NCBI RefSeq assembly: GCF_001039355.2
Contig: NW_019774992.1
Span: 78,401-113,104 of the forward strand
Length of the DNA stretch: 34,704 bases
Direction of reading: 5' to 3'
DNA from: Lingula anatina
Lineage: Eukaryota > Brachiopoda > Lingulata > Lingulida > Lingulidae
Under the pieces are notes generated by a model that did no database searches, was not told the origin of the DNA, and saw nothing but the letters and a program-made list of their open reading frames with translations. Below, piece after piece: positions 10,815 through 20,417 of this stretch. Position 1 is the stretch's first letter. Each line of letters begins with the position of its first letter. The translations under genes were made by a program, and so were the position numbers.

Positions 10815-11333
10815 CAATCAAGAACATGTGTAATCACACAAAGATTGTGGGTTACATGATGAACACTACTGACGTGAATTTACACATTCAATAATGATGA
10901 CTATAATGTTACAACTTTAAGATCTAAATATGACGTAGGCTAAATAAAGGTATATTATGAGCATAAAAGTTTGTTAAATGCCGCAAGGCTGTACGAAAAG
11001 AGTGGTTCATTCTGTTCATGGTCAGCGTCCACGTCCATCATGCTGGGTCATTTCGACAATTTCGACCTCAACGGAGATTTTTAAATATGGCAATGCTGTG
11101 GTAAGTTGGCAGGGTTCAGCGTTCATAGCGCGCCTAGCCCCTGTCTTCCACAGACCTGTTGCGGTAGCTATAGGCAGTCGGCTCACGCGATTCACCTCTG
11201 AAAAGCTCGGTCCCCAGGACCAGTGATAGTAACAAATGAAGATGGTCTGTCCCCGAACAAGGATATGACGGAACAAAACAACATCGTCCACATTCGTTGT
11301 TTGTATCAGGGAAAAGAGATGGAATGGATGCTG

Positions 11334-11392
11334 TCAACATTTATACCAGTTGTATGACGTCACTTCCAGGCCCAGCTTCTCTATAAGACCAT
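11334..11392 (-). CDS. Gene A exon 10, C-terminal tail and stop
   Basis: The acceptor TATTTCAG is followed by 18 whole codons, DGLIEKLGLEVTSYNWYKC, and TGA at 11334-11336. The entry phase (1) matches exon 9. It is the least certain exon because it has no domain; the true last exon might lie elsewhere. Confidence 0.6.
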
Positions 11393-14300
11393 CTGAAATA
11401 GAGACAGTGCTGGGGTGAAGATAATTTTAAGTAAAATATCTAGGCAGAACTTGTAGAACACCGTCTCTGTTTGTTTCCTTATTGTAGAGTTACTATTACC
11501 AGTGGTTTGTAGACACATCTTTGCTGTTTCAGAGGAGCATTACTTCGTGTTGAGCATACACGGACGAAAATTGTTTCAAAAATTAAACGTTGATAAAATA
11601 TGATGTAAAAAATAATTAATTAATGTTAATTATATATGAAAGATATCTTTGTTTTCAACATTACAGGATTATACTCGCAGCATTCTAGCTAAAGTACATA
11701 TTCATACATATTGGACTGTATTCATAATGTGTAGGCCATGGCTATATTTAGACAGACGGATGGAGTATCATTCCACAAAATAATTGTGGTTTAGATTAAA
11801 AAATCAATTGACAATTATATAATTATGTTTTTTTTCTTTATAAAGGATAGCTTACCAAATACATTGTAATATTAACTTACCCACACAGCAAAGCAACAGG
11901 CAATTTCTGGATTGTTCTTTAGGTCCAGTGCACGGCTCCCCGCCATTTGCCGGACTCGGCTTCTTGCAGGAACGTGAGCGCGTGACTTGACACGTGACCT
12001 TGTTGCATGGCGACCACTCTGACCACATGGTCCACCCCCCGCGAACTGCTGGAACAAGCCGTCTGTTTTAAAAATTCATTTCGGGGAAAAACACTTCCCC
12101 GAGAAGTGATATAATGGGTAATTATATTGAACATTCGTAAATTAATAAAAAATGTTGTGTTTCTGTTTGAATCGGTAAATATAGGGGCCTACTGTCTCCA
12201 AACAATTTAATTAGTCATTTTATTAATTCGAATTTTAGAATATTTAAATATATAAGAGATTATTGCTGAACACGTACAATCTGGTAATATTTAATGTTTT
12301 AAAATAGGCATTATAGATGCACTTTTATATGCAATGAAAGAGAAAATAAAAGCTACGCATCACACGTACCTGGACACGGCTGTGTATTGCACTCTTCTTC
12401 TTGTGTGTTTTTGCCAGTACAGTTCTTCCCGCCGTTAGATGGCGCAGGGTTGTTGCAGTCTCGAACACGTGACCGACGACCTCCCCCGCAGGTGGCGCTG
12501 CAATCAGACCACGTGCAGCACCAGCTCCCCCACTGTCCGTCCACTGAAATTTAAGATTCGGATCGCCATCGTCATCATAGCATTATTGTCACTTTCAAAT
12601 CCCCCGTTTTCTTGTGTACAGAAAACTGCTGAGCCTATAGAAACCACCCCTTACTCTTATACAAACGTTGCTTTATTATAAAANNNNNNNNNNNNNNNNN
12701 NNNNNNNNNNNNNNNNNNNNNNNNNNNNNNNNNNNNNNNNNNNNNNNNNNNNNNNNNNNNNNNNNNNNNNNNNNNNNNNNNNNNNNNNNNNNNNNNNNNN
12801 NNNNNNNNNNNNNNNNNNNNNNNNNNNNNNNNNNNNNNNNNNNNNNNNNNNNNNNNNNNNNNNNNNNNNNNNNNNNNNNNNNNNNNNNNNNNNNNNNNNN
12901 NNNNNNNNNNNNNNNNNTATTAAGATCACGATGACTCTCCTACCAGGACACTGTTTGGCGATGCACTCCCTGAATTCCGAGGCGGGTCCTGGGCAGGGCC
13001 GTCCCTTGCCCTGTATGGGAGGATCCCCGCAGATCCTACTGCGCACCTGTACCCCCTCTCCACACGTCTTAGTGCATGGTCCGTACTCCGACCACGACGT
13101 CCAGCCGCCGTCCACTAGGGAAAGGTCAACACCAATATTAACAATGGAGAACTTTAAGTTTGAAAAAATCTTTTTTGTTATGATTTACGTCAACATCTTA
13201 TTGAATTCATGTTCATGTAAGCAAACATCGTTTTCTGAATTAGAGCAGAGGCATATTATATTAAAATAAAATAAAATAAAATAATATTATATTATATTAT
13301 ATTATATTATATTATATTATATTATATTATATTATATTATATTATATTATATTATATTATGACTTGTTCACAAATATCAGCAGCTGTTCAGACAAAATTG
13401 GACCCAATGACACCTTATATTGTGGTATACGTAACAACATTGCTCTATATCACCTGAACACCCATCCACCCTCCTTGAAACCCTTTACCTACCTAGACAC
13501 ACCCTCTTTTACCTGGACACCCGCCCACCTACCTGGACACCCCTCTCTTTCCTTACTGGACACCCCTCTCACCTACCTGGACACCCGCCCACCCACCTGG
13601 ACACTTCCCTCACCTACCTGGACAAGGTTCGTGACTGCACGACTGCACGGCAATGTTGGGCTCACAGGTGCTGCAGCAGTTGTCCCGCATCCGGACTCTG
13701 ACCCCGCCCCCACATCTGACGTCACACGCCGACCAGGAACCCCACTGACACGCTGAAACAATACGCCGCACTATGTCAGATACTTTAGCAGTATATTATT
13801 TAAAGTGAAAACCTTTAAAGTGAAAACGTTTAAATTGAAAACTTGCGCTTCAATATTCATTTAATGTTTGAGTCCTAGACAGGGAGGTCAGGTGATACAT
13901 CATTTTCTGTATATGATACCACTCCTTGATCACAATTTAGTTGCATTTATATATATCAAAGTGTATTTCTTTTTCACCTCAGAGATTGTTAGTGAAACTT
14001 TCAAGTAACGTTTTTCAAACGCCTAATTGACGCAATCTTAATATGATAAACTATTTTCATGGTATTGGGAAACATGGTAGAATCTGGAATTGAAATTCTG
14101 GTTGAACTCACTGAGAATCACTTGCTTAAAAAGTGACACATTAATTTACATTTAATTTAATTTGATTCAAACAAGAGAAGACAAATGAGAAAAAATTATG
14201 ACTTTATTACCTGGAAGTGTGGAGTCTTGCCATGGTGGTGTACTTGTGGTTGGTGTGGTAGATGTAGTTTGTGTTGTAGTAGTTGAAGTAGTCGTCGGTG

Positions 14301-15818
14301 TAGTAGTTGTCGGTGTAGTCATAGTCGTCGATGTAGTCGTAGTCGTCGGTGTAGTAGTTGTAGTTGTTGGTGTAGGCGTAGTCGTTGGTGTTGTCGTAGT
14401 CATCGGTGTAGTAGTTGTCGGTGTAGTCGTAGTAGTCGGTGTTGTAGTAGTCGGTGTTGTAGTTGTCGGTGTAGTAGTAGTTGTCGGTGTTGTCGTAGTT
14501 GTCGGTGTTGAAGTTGTTACTGTAGTCGTAGTTGTCGGTGTTGTAGTTGTCGGTGTAGTCGTAGTTGTTGGTGTAGTCGTAGTTGTCGGTGTAGTAGTAG
14601 TTGTCGGTGTAGTCGTAGTTGTTGGTGTAGTAGTTGTCGGTGTCGTAGTCGTTGTTGGTGTAGTAGTTGTCGAGGTAGTTGTGGTGGTTTTTGGATCGGT
14701 CCGCATTATCAGAGATTCTGTCAAAACAGAAAGGAGAAATAAGTTAAAGGCAATTACAACACGTGACGAAAATCATAAATGTTAAATAATAACTCACACT
14801 GTTTTCCATACACGTTAACAATGAAATGTACACGGCGACGTCGACGTCAGCCGAAGATGCTCGCTATAATATACAGTTACAGAGTCTGTACAAAAATGGT
14901 AAAAGGTAAATACCTTTTAGAAAGATAAACGCATTTTTCGACCTTTGAGGAAATTCAGAGACGATTTTATACCATCATTACATATAAGACAATGAAGAAC
15001 CTATTTATCAGTATCCCCTACCCCCGCCTATTGCCCAGCACGCTATCCCTCCTTCCGCTCTACTTCCCACTGCCCTCACCTTTCTTCCCGCACTTTGCCC
15101 ACTACCTACCCCGACCACCTATTGCCCAGTACTTCCCTGTCACTGCCTAGTACCACCTCCCCTCTGCCACTGCCCAATATCATACCCCTCGCCTCTGCCC
15201 AACACGTCCCCGCCACTTCCCAGTACCCTACTCCCAAGACCTACTGCCTAGATCCACCCCCCACCCCCCGCCGCCACGTCAATACCCAGTAACCTACCGT
15301 TACAAAAACGGAGACCGATATCCTCCACCAGATCTGTCAATCTCTCCACCAGCTGGGCGTGGAATATGTTGCTGCTCCGCCCCTGTGCAATGACCAACAG
15401 TTCCGTGTAATTGACACCAGGCCCCGCCCCCACCGCCAGCGTGACCACGCCCTCCGCTTTCAGGTTGTCTGCTGCTTCTTTGAGTGTCAAATTGCCTTGA
15501 TAAAAAACAGATGTTTTATGAACGATCCAGTTTAGGTGACATCTAAATCATATTTGTATAGTTTCTTATAGATACTAAAAACAAGATTAGACGATCTTAA
15601 TACTTCCAAATCCCTAAGAATGTCAACGCATAACGCTCAATCTTTTTCAATGGCCAAATATTAAAACTGAACAGTACCGCAACACTTTGTTCCATTTTCC
15701 TTAACTAGCTTTTAGGTGCCTGTCTTTATTTTAATCTTATTATTTTCTTTTAAATTGTTATTTGAATTTACATATTTGTTCCAAATTAACCTTTTGGATG
15801 CTGTGACATAAAATAAAC

Positions 15819-15864
<46 letters not shown>

Positions 15865-17415
15865 CATATACTGTTAGAGCTTGACGCCCAAAACACCTGG
15901 AACGTCCCCGAGCATTCATTACCTGCGTTCGCCATTCCGTCAGTTAACACCATGGTAATAGCGAACGCCTTGTCCCCCTTGTACAGCCTGCTGCCGGGAG
16001 ATTGGCGCAGTAGACGCCGGCACTGCTCCATGGCGTCCGGAATGTTGGTTCTACCTCTCAGGTACGGGATTGTGCCAATTCTAAAATAGAAATAACCTTG
16101 GATGAATCTTTAACTGAAGAACAAACATGGCTTAAGTTTTGTTTTACAGCATTTCTTCACTAGAATATAAAATTCTAAAAAAAAACGTGCCAATAGAGAA
16201 CTTTTAATCTGTTTGAAATGTACACGAAGCACGATTTAAAAATACGTTCACAATTTCCTGGAAATATTTCAAATATATAAAGCATAATTTTTCTATATAA
16301 TAAACACACATTTATCATATACACTGTTCTGTGAAAAAAATAAGATACAAGATGTATAGTACTAGTACTGACTAGGTTGCTCCTCCACTTATCTTGTGTG
16401 AGCTTTTATATAGTACATCACGTTTACTTCACAGACAGCAAGTGGTGTGTGTCTGGCACCACATTATGTCATATGACAGCGTGAAAACCTAAATAAGTTA
16501 CGCAACCATGGCCATAAACAGTTCATTTTGAGCGTTTTATGGCTCTTTTTTTTAGTGAAATACTAATACTTTTTCTCGTCATTGGAACCCTGAGTCATAT
16601 GTCAGCTGAGTCACTGTATTATTTCACACACACTATAACGGCAGGGGTGGATCCAGGATTATATGAAGGGGGGTCCGCAGATGCGAAGCCGACCCTCCCC
16701 CCTTCCTCCTTGGCGTGGGGCCCGGGGTCTGCTAAAGGGCCCCGAAAATGTTTGGTATGTTAGAGAACGAAAGGTACCATTGGCTACTGTTTAGAAGTAT
16801 GATTCAGCTAGTCAAAATTCTAATTTCAACAGGGGACCATTGTTGTGATTCTTTTTCAGAAATCGAAGGTGGGGGGGTCAGGACCCCCCTGGCCCCCTCT
16901 TAATCCGCCACTGATCGGTATAGACATTGATTACTTCCGTTTTATCTTGCGGCAACCTCAGGGAGTAACTTACTTATACCACACCTCCCCATCAGTCTGA
17001 GTGGGACTGAAGTCCAGATGGACGCTTACGTCTGTTGAGAAGACCACAATGGCGTAGTTAGAGATCACCTTCTCCGGCATCTGACGGATGTATCCGACCA
17101 CGTTGTTCAGGAAATGAATCTCATCTTTGTACCCTGACTCCGTCAGACTCTCTGAGGAATCCACGGCCATACACATGTCTATGTAACACCCTGGGGAAGA
17201 AGAGTTCATAATGGTTATAGAATATGTAACGCCCTGGGGACGAAGAGTTTATATTAGTAATAGAATACCGGTACTATCAAAATTACGTTTATCAACATTT
17301 CTTAAAAATGAGTTTAAATAAATTACATAAAATTCAGCCAGTGAGTTTGTTCGTAAAAAAAGGCTGGGATTAAAGCCAATTTTTATAACTTTTAAACTTT
17401 CGGAAAAATCGCAAC

Positions 17416-17461
<46 letters not shown>

Positions 17462-17472
17462 CACACACGCGT

Positions 17473-17513
<41 letters not shown>

Positions 17514-17707
17514 AGTGCAAAAATGGAGTAGACATTTCTGCCCCCGTCGGACGTTTTGACACTTGGTTGCACTTGTTCTGTGAGCTACAAGTTGAATCAC
17601 TACAAAATCTCACCTGTGGACATAATCCCAGTGGTCCCTGCAGGAAGACCGCACACATGTGGGAGGAAAACGAAAGTGAAAGCGATCCATGAAACCCACC
17701 ACGCCAT
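11334..17707 (-). CDS. vWA-TSP gene A: secreted vWA, mucin-like and four-TSP1 protein
   Basis: Ten exons on the minus strand: 17614-17707, 16974-17190, 15923-16080, 15298-15495, 14211-14717, 13618-13752, 12944-13114, 12370-12543, 11881-12048 and 11334-11392. They sum to 1881 nt, 626 residues, with every join in phase. Order: signal peptide (1-20), vWA domain (about 33-222), Thr/Pro mucin-like segment (223-391), TSP1 repeats (392-436, 437-493, 494-551, 552-607), and a tail ending EVTSYNWYKC. The MIDAS metal site is intact: D42-S-S44-E-S46, T115 and D151. vWA-TSP1 proteins are known secreted matrix or adhesion proteins; a matrix, mucus or adhesion role is inferred. No membrane segment is visible in the tail. 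Another TSP1 exon could be hidden in the assembly gap at 12684-12917. It is the first of three tandem paralogs. Confidence 0.85.
11881..12048 (-). CDS. Gene A exon 9, TSP1 repeat 4
   Basis: 168 nt, phase 1-1. It encodes GGWTMWSEWSPCNKVTC, then RSRSC, NGGEPCTG, and ends NCLLLCCVG. The W-x2-W-x2-W start is intact, but the middle CSxTCGxG loop is altered to CNKVTCQVT. The acceptor is TTCCAGCAG, a NAGNAG tandem site that could add or drop one residue. Confidence 0.85.
12370..12543 (-). CDS. Gene A exon 8, TSP1 repeat 3
   Basis: 174 nt, phase 1-1, between acceptor AATTTCAG and donor GTACGTGTG. It encodes DGQWGSWCCTWSDCSATCGG, RSRVRDCNNPAPSNGG, CTG and CNTQPCPG, a complete TSP1 repeat with the usual six cysteines plus an extra CC at the start. 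Confidence 0.9.
12684..12917. other. Assembly gap of 234 N
   Basis: The gap lies inside the intron between TSP1 repeats 2 and 3 of gene A. The neighbouring TSP1 exons are 135-174 nt, so one more in-phase repeat could be hidden. Confidence 0.99.
12944..13114 (-). CDS. Gene A exon 7, TSP1 repeat 2
   Basis: 171 nt, phase 1-1. It encodes DGGWTSWSEYGPCTKTCGEG, VRSRICGDPP, GRPCPGPASEFREC and AKQCPG, a canonical TSP1 repeat with all six cysteines. Confidence 0.9.
13263..13360. repeat. Pentanucleotide microsatellite
   Basis: A few AAAAT units followed by about fifteen ATATT units, within a gene A intron. Confidence 0.95.
13451..13625 (-). repeat. Tandem array of splice-donor-like units
   Basis: About eight irregular 20-23-bp units, each containing TGTCCAG or TGTCTAG on the minus strand, most followed by GTAGGTG, GTGGGTG or GTAAAAG. 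The first unit on the minus strand is the true exon 6 donor at 13617/13618; the rest trail into the intron. The array looks grown from the exon-intron junction. Confidence 0.8.
13618..13752 (-). CDS. Gene A exon 6, TSP1 repeat 1
   Basis: 135 nt, phase 1-1. It encodes CQWGSWSACDVRCGGGVRVR, then DNCCSTCEPN and VQSCSHEPCPG. The CC-x2-C element and the final VQSC-N/S-x2 pattern match the only TSP1 repeat of genes B and C, so these are the orthologous exons of the family. Reading past the donor would meet TGA after two codons. Confidence 0.88.
14211..14717 (-). CDS. Gene A exon 5, Thr/Pro mucin-like domain
   Basis: 507 nt, phase 1-1. It encodes ESLIMRTDPK followed by about 140 residues that are almost only Thr with regular Pro (TTTTTPTTTT-type repeats), ending TPPWQDSTLPG. 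Such tracts are normally heavily O-glycosylated and extended. Both splice sites (TTTTGACAG and GTAATAAAG) fit, so the repeat is a real exon; the plus-strand Val-rich reading is a shadow. Repeat number is probably polymorphic. Genes B and C lack this exon. Confidence 0.85.
15001..15297 (-). repeat. Degenerate C-rich tandem array next to exon 4 donor
   Basis: A loose repeat with CACTGCCCAGTACC-like units on the plus strand (G-rich on the transcribed strand), running up to the donor of gene A exon 4. The junction itself, CCAGTAACCTACC, resembles the units CCAGTACCCTAC and CCTAGTACCACC. Confidence 0.6.
15298..15495 (-). CDS. Gene A exon 4, vWA C-terminal part
   Basis: 198 nt, phase 1-1. It encodes NLTLKEAADNLKAEGVVTLA, VGAGPGVNYTELLVIAQG and LVEDIGLRFCNG: the last strands and helices of a vWA fold, ending in the cysteine that probably pairs with the one before strand 1. 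NYT is a possible N-glycosylation site. Confidence 0.9.
15820..15864. repeat. (TTA)n microsatellite
   Basis: About fifteen TTA units, in the intron between gene A exons 3 and 4. Confidence 0.95.
15923..16080 (-). CDS. Gene A exon 3, vWA middle part
   Basis: 158 nt, phase 2 in and 1 out. It encodes IGTIPYLRGRTNIPDAMEQC and FAITMVLTDGMANA. It supplies the MIDAS threonine (GRTN) and aspartate (LTDG). One codon longer than the same exon of B and C. Confidence 0.9.
16642..16913 (+). mobile_element. Dispersed repeat, copy 2 (gene A intron 2)
   Basis: Starts CAGGGGTGGATCCAGGATTA and ends TTAATCCGCCACTG, an imperfect inverted repeat of its start. Inside are GAAGGGGGGTCC, GATGCGAAGCCGACC and GGACCATTG, shared with the copies at 22054 and 29217. 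Its position differs from theirs, so it inserted independently. Confidence 0.75.
16974..17190 (-). CDS. Gene A exon 2, vWA N-terminal part with MIDAS
   Basis: 217 nt, the same length as in B and C; phase 1 in and 2 out. It encodes GCYIDMCMAVDSSESLTESG, YAIVVFSTDVSVHLDFSP and EVWYK. DSSES is the first MIDAS motif. The acceptor is TTCTTCCCCAG; a second copy of it lies 43 bp upstream. Confidence 0.92.
17181..17266 (-). repeat. 43-bp tandem duplication of the exon 2 acceptor
   Basis: 17181-17223 is repeated at 17224-17266 (shared ATGTAAC, CCCTGGGGA, GAAGAGTT, AATAGAAT or TATAGAAT). It copies the acceptor and the first exon codons into intron 1. The period is not a multiple of three. Confidence 0.8.
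17416..17512. repeat. (CT)n-(CA)n compound microsatellite
   Basis: (TC)n at 17423-17458 then (AC)n to 17512, within intron 1 of gene A. Confidence 0.95.
17614..17707 (-). CDS. Gene A exon 1, signal peptide
   Basis: The ATG at 17707 gives MAWWVSWIAFTFVFLPHVCG, a typical hydrophobic secretion signal, then LPAGTTGIMST and donor GTGAGA in phase 1. Four bases before the ATG lies a strong acceptor (TTTTTTTCCTTCAG), so a separate non-coding first exon is likely upstream. Confidence 0.8.
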
Positions 17708-17714
17708 TCTCCTG

Positions 17715-19162
17715 AAGGAAAAAAACATATCACACCTTTTGTGTGCAAAATAATTTTTCAAAAATAAAAAAGGAAAAACAGTTAACCAATCCCAATTTTA
17801 ACTGAACAGTTCCCTACAGATCATCACCCCCTTTCGACCCCCTCCAAGCACCCCACGCTTACCCTTCTCCAGCACAGCACGTCAACCCCACCCCACCCCC
17901 ACCCCCTACCACCAGCGTGTCATCTCCACATATGTACAGCTGTTTAACTTGACCCCAAGAGACTCACTCTGACACTAGCTCGTGTTAAACTAGGTGTAAA
18001 TCAGCGACATATACGGAAAATCTACATCTACTTATCCGGTACCTGAACCCTTAGCACTACATGACAGCGGATCTTTCTCAGACGCAGAACGTTATTCTCG
18101 CGTAAATAAGATCACTAATATTAGCAAGGTAAATATACAGTTGAGTGACCTCGACCTTTGTGTCCTTGCACATATTAAAGTACACACGGGGCCTTTTGAC
18201 AGGAAAGTGAACCTTTGAGTCATGACAGTGACGCACACATTTTGAGTAATATTTGCATAGATTTGACATGCCCCAATATTTTCTGTTTTATACAATGGTG
18301 CACTCCAATATGACAGAAATCAACAATGGTTTAAAATTGATTTTAAACACTTACGCAAATATTACACAAAATGTGAGCCTCTCTGACGTGACCAAAATGT
18401 TAACTTTTTCAATGGAATCGGCGTTATATTAAACACCAGACGATACCGGTATGTAGGACCTAAAGGATATATATAGCGTCCAATATAACTATTGGGACTC
18501 CATTTGAATTTAGAACTTCTGAAGCACCAGTTTCAATTGGAAAATTGTATATATCCACAATGTAGAGGAGAAACTGGTTAAATATTTTGACCACGGTAAA
18601 GTATTCAGTTCAGTTCCACCATTACTTAAGTTGTACACTAACTGTGACAGTTCCCTGCCGCGAGGTGTCGCCACTGTCGTCTCCTGTAGTTTTAACATAT
18701 AAAAACGGTCCATATAACGAACAGAAGACAAAATGGTAAATGTCGTGGAGTCAGTTCTTATTGTGCTGTATTTTCCACTAAAGTCCTGTGTAAGTTTACC
18801 ATTTACTTAGCTTCAAAAGTAATTCTGTGGCCAATGTCTTGAAACTGGATTCCAATCCTGTTTTGACGCAGAATCATCTCTTTTTAAATTACGCTCTAGT
18901 TCACGGTCACTATCATCCCCAGTATCTGGATTGTCAACTGCGAGCGTTTAGTGCACGACAGTTCTCAGAATATCCGCGTGACAACGCAAGCACGGGACAA
19001 CGAAACAATGCACAACATCTTGGACAACGAGGCACAATTAAAGGATACATCAAAAGGAACGGCTGGTCAAACCTTAGTACTTTGAGATCCTCCTTGGAAC
19101 AGCCTTGTAACTCAAAACCAACAGAAGCAAAGTTTTGCAAAATTTACCCATTAAAAGTTGGG
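17715..19162. other. Spacer between genes A and B
   Basis: It should hold the promoter and the non-coding first exon of gene A. A donor-like GTGAGTC on the minus strand at 17961-17967 is one candidate. A plus-strand open frame of about 120 codons near 18827-19192 has no recognised domain and I do not call it. Confidence 0.35.
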
Positions 19163-19823
19163 AATTTATTCAACACAACAGACGCTTTTTAAATGTGTCT
19201 TAAAACTGCGTTCGTCCCAGACGGGTGGATTATAATATCAGGTTTAATATACAGCGAGCAAACAGAAAACAGGTGCAAAATATTAAAGAAATGATTAAAT
19301 GACATTTTGCCAAGGCTGGTTAAACTTGCACACATTAAGGGAATGAACCGTGCAGTTTTATGCCCCTTGAAGTACTTGTGTATGCAAATTATTTCAACAT
19401 TTTCAAAACGGCGACTAAATTCACCACAAAACCTCTGTTCACCTAAGTGGAAGAACGCATGTCTCTCTAGCCACAACAATCCGCGTCTCTTTTATAAAAT
19501 GATGATGAATAACGTCTATTAAACGAAAGACTCAAAACTATATCTTATTAAATCAGTTTTAATGCCAATACACTATCTTCATGTCCTTGAGCCATGTCGG
19601 TGCTTTAGATATCAATTGTCACGGCAGGCTGCGGTCTAGACGCAGAGGTGGGGCAAAACGCAGTGAATACTAATATGGCGACACAAGGACAAAAACAGTG
19701 TCAGGACTTTTTCCTGTGATTTTATTAACATGTGTGAAACGCCGAAATGCACCCGATGCCGCCATCGTTATCTTTCTTGTCGTAAGCAGTGTCAATATTT
19801 GCTGGCGTTTAGACATATTCGTT

Positions 19824-19829
19824 TTTATT
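19824..19829 (-). other. Possible poly(A) signal of gene B
   Basis: Minus-strand AATAAA, conserved at the matching place in copy 2 (27068-27073), about 430 nt past the stop. Confidence 0.4.
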
Positions 19830-19989
19830 TCTTTCAATCAGTACTGAATTAATTCCAGTTCATTACATCCATCTGAAATACAACAAATGTATTAATGGTG
19901 TCAAATTAATCTAATTTTAAGTACGTTATCGGCCACTGACGAAACAACTTGTCACATAATAAGTGACAACAAGAGCAGGCACTTTCCAT

Positions 19990-20146
19990 CGGATGGATTG
20001 TTGAATTAATCGTCCCACAGACTTTTTATCTAAATATTTTCTTACCGTCTAATTTAAGAAAATATTTAGATAAAACTGTCTGTGGAATGATAAATTCAAC
20101 AATCCATGTACATTTATAACTACCAGACTAATGGATTTTTACGAAT
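19990..20146. mobile_element. Fold-back insertion, about 157 bp, only in copy 1
   Basis: Contains a near-perfect palindrome with ~51-bp arms (19994-20045 and 20055-20106). TTTCCAT flanks it on both sides (19983-19989 and 20147-20153), while copy 2 of the duplication has a single TTTCCAT and no insert. This fits a transposon insertion after the duplication, with a 7-bp target duplication. Confidence 0.7.
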
Positions 20147-20259
20147 TTTCCATTGAAGTCAAATTAAAATGGTGGACACTCCAAGTAACCATGAGTTTGG
20201 ATTTAAACACTGAAGAATATTCTTAAAACATCTTTATAAGTCCGGTAGATAGTTCTTCC

Positions 20260-20417
20260 TTATGGACATGTATGGCGATTACACGACTGGACGTCCAGCT
20301 TCCTTAAACACTCATCACAGCAGGGACTTTCTTCTCCTCGCGTACGAATACGTATCCCTCCGCCACACGGCGCATCACACTCTCCCCACTTACTCCACTG
20401 ACACGTGTCTTTCTTCC
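20260..20417 (-). CDS. Gene B exon 5, single TSP1 and stop
   Basis: It encodes GKKDTCQWSKWGECDAPCGG, IRIRTRGEESPCCDEC, VQSCNRHTCP and TAA. Only 2 of 158 positions differ from gene C. The stop replaces what is a splice donor in gene A (TGTCCATAAGG here, TGTCCAGGTAGG in A). Confidence 0.9.

Noticed and set aside
11022-11340. Open frames downstream of the gene A stop
   Set aside because: They are out of frame with the last exon and fit a 3' UTR before the AATAAA at 10809.
13620-13770. TGACGTCA-type CRE inside gene A exon 6
   Set aside because: It lies within the TSP1 coding sequence and is explained by codons; no regulatory role is needed.
14198-14785. Long Val/Gly-rich open frame on the plus strand
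   Set aside because: It is the complement of the Thr/Pro repeat exon of gene A, which has proper splice sites and phase on the minus strand.
17392-17748. Open frames across (CT)n and (CA)n repeats
   Set aside because: Arg-Glu and Val-Cys runs come from microsatellite translation; the real coding content is only the signal-peptide exon.
18827-19192. Plus-strand open frame of about 120 codons
   Set aside because: No domain, no homologous frame elsewhere in the window, no clear start context, and its end runs into the border of the duplicated segment.
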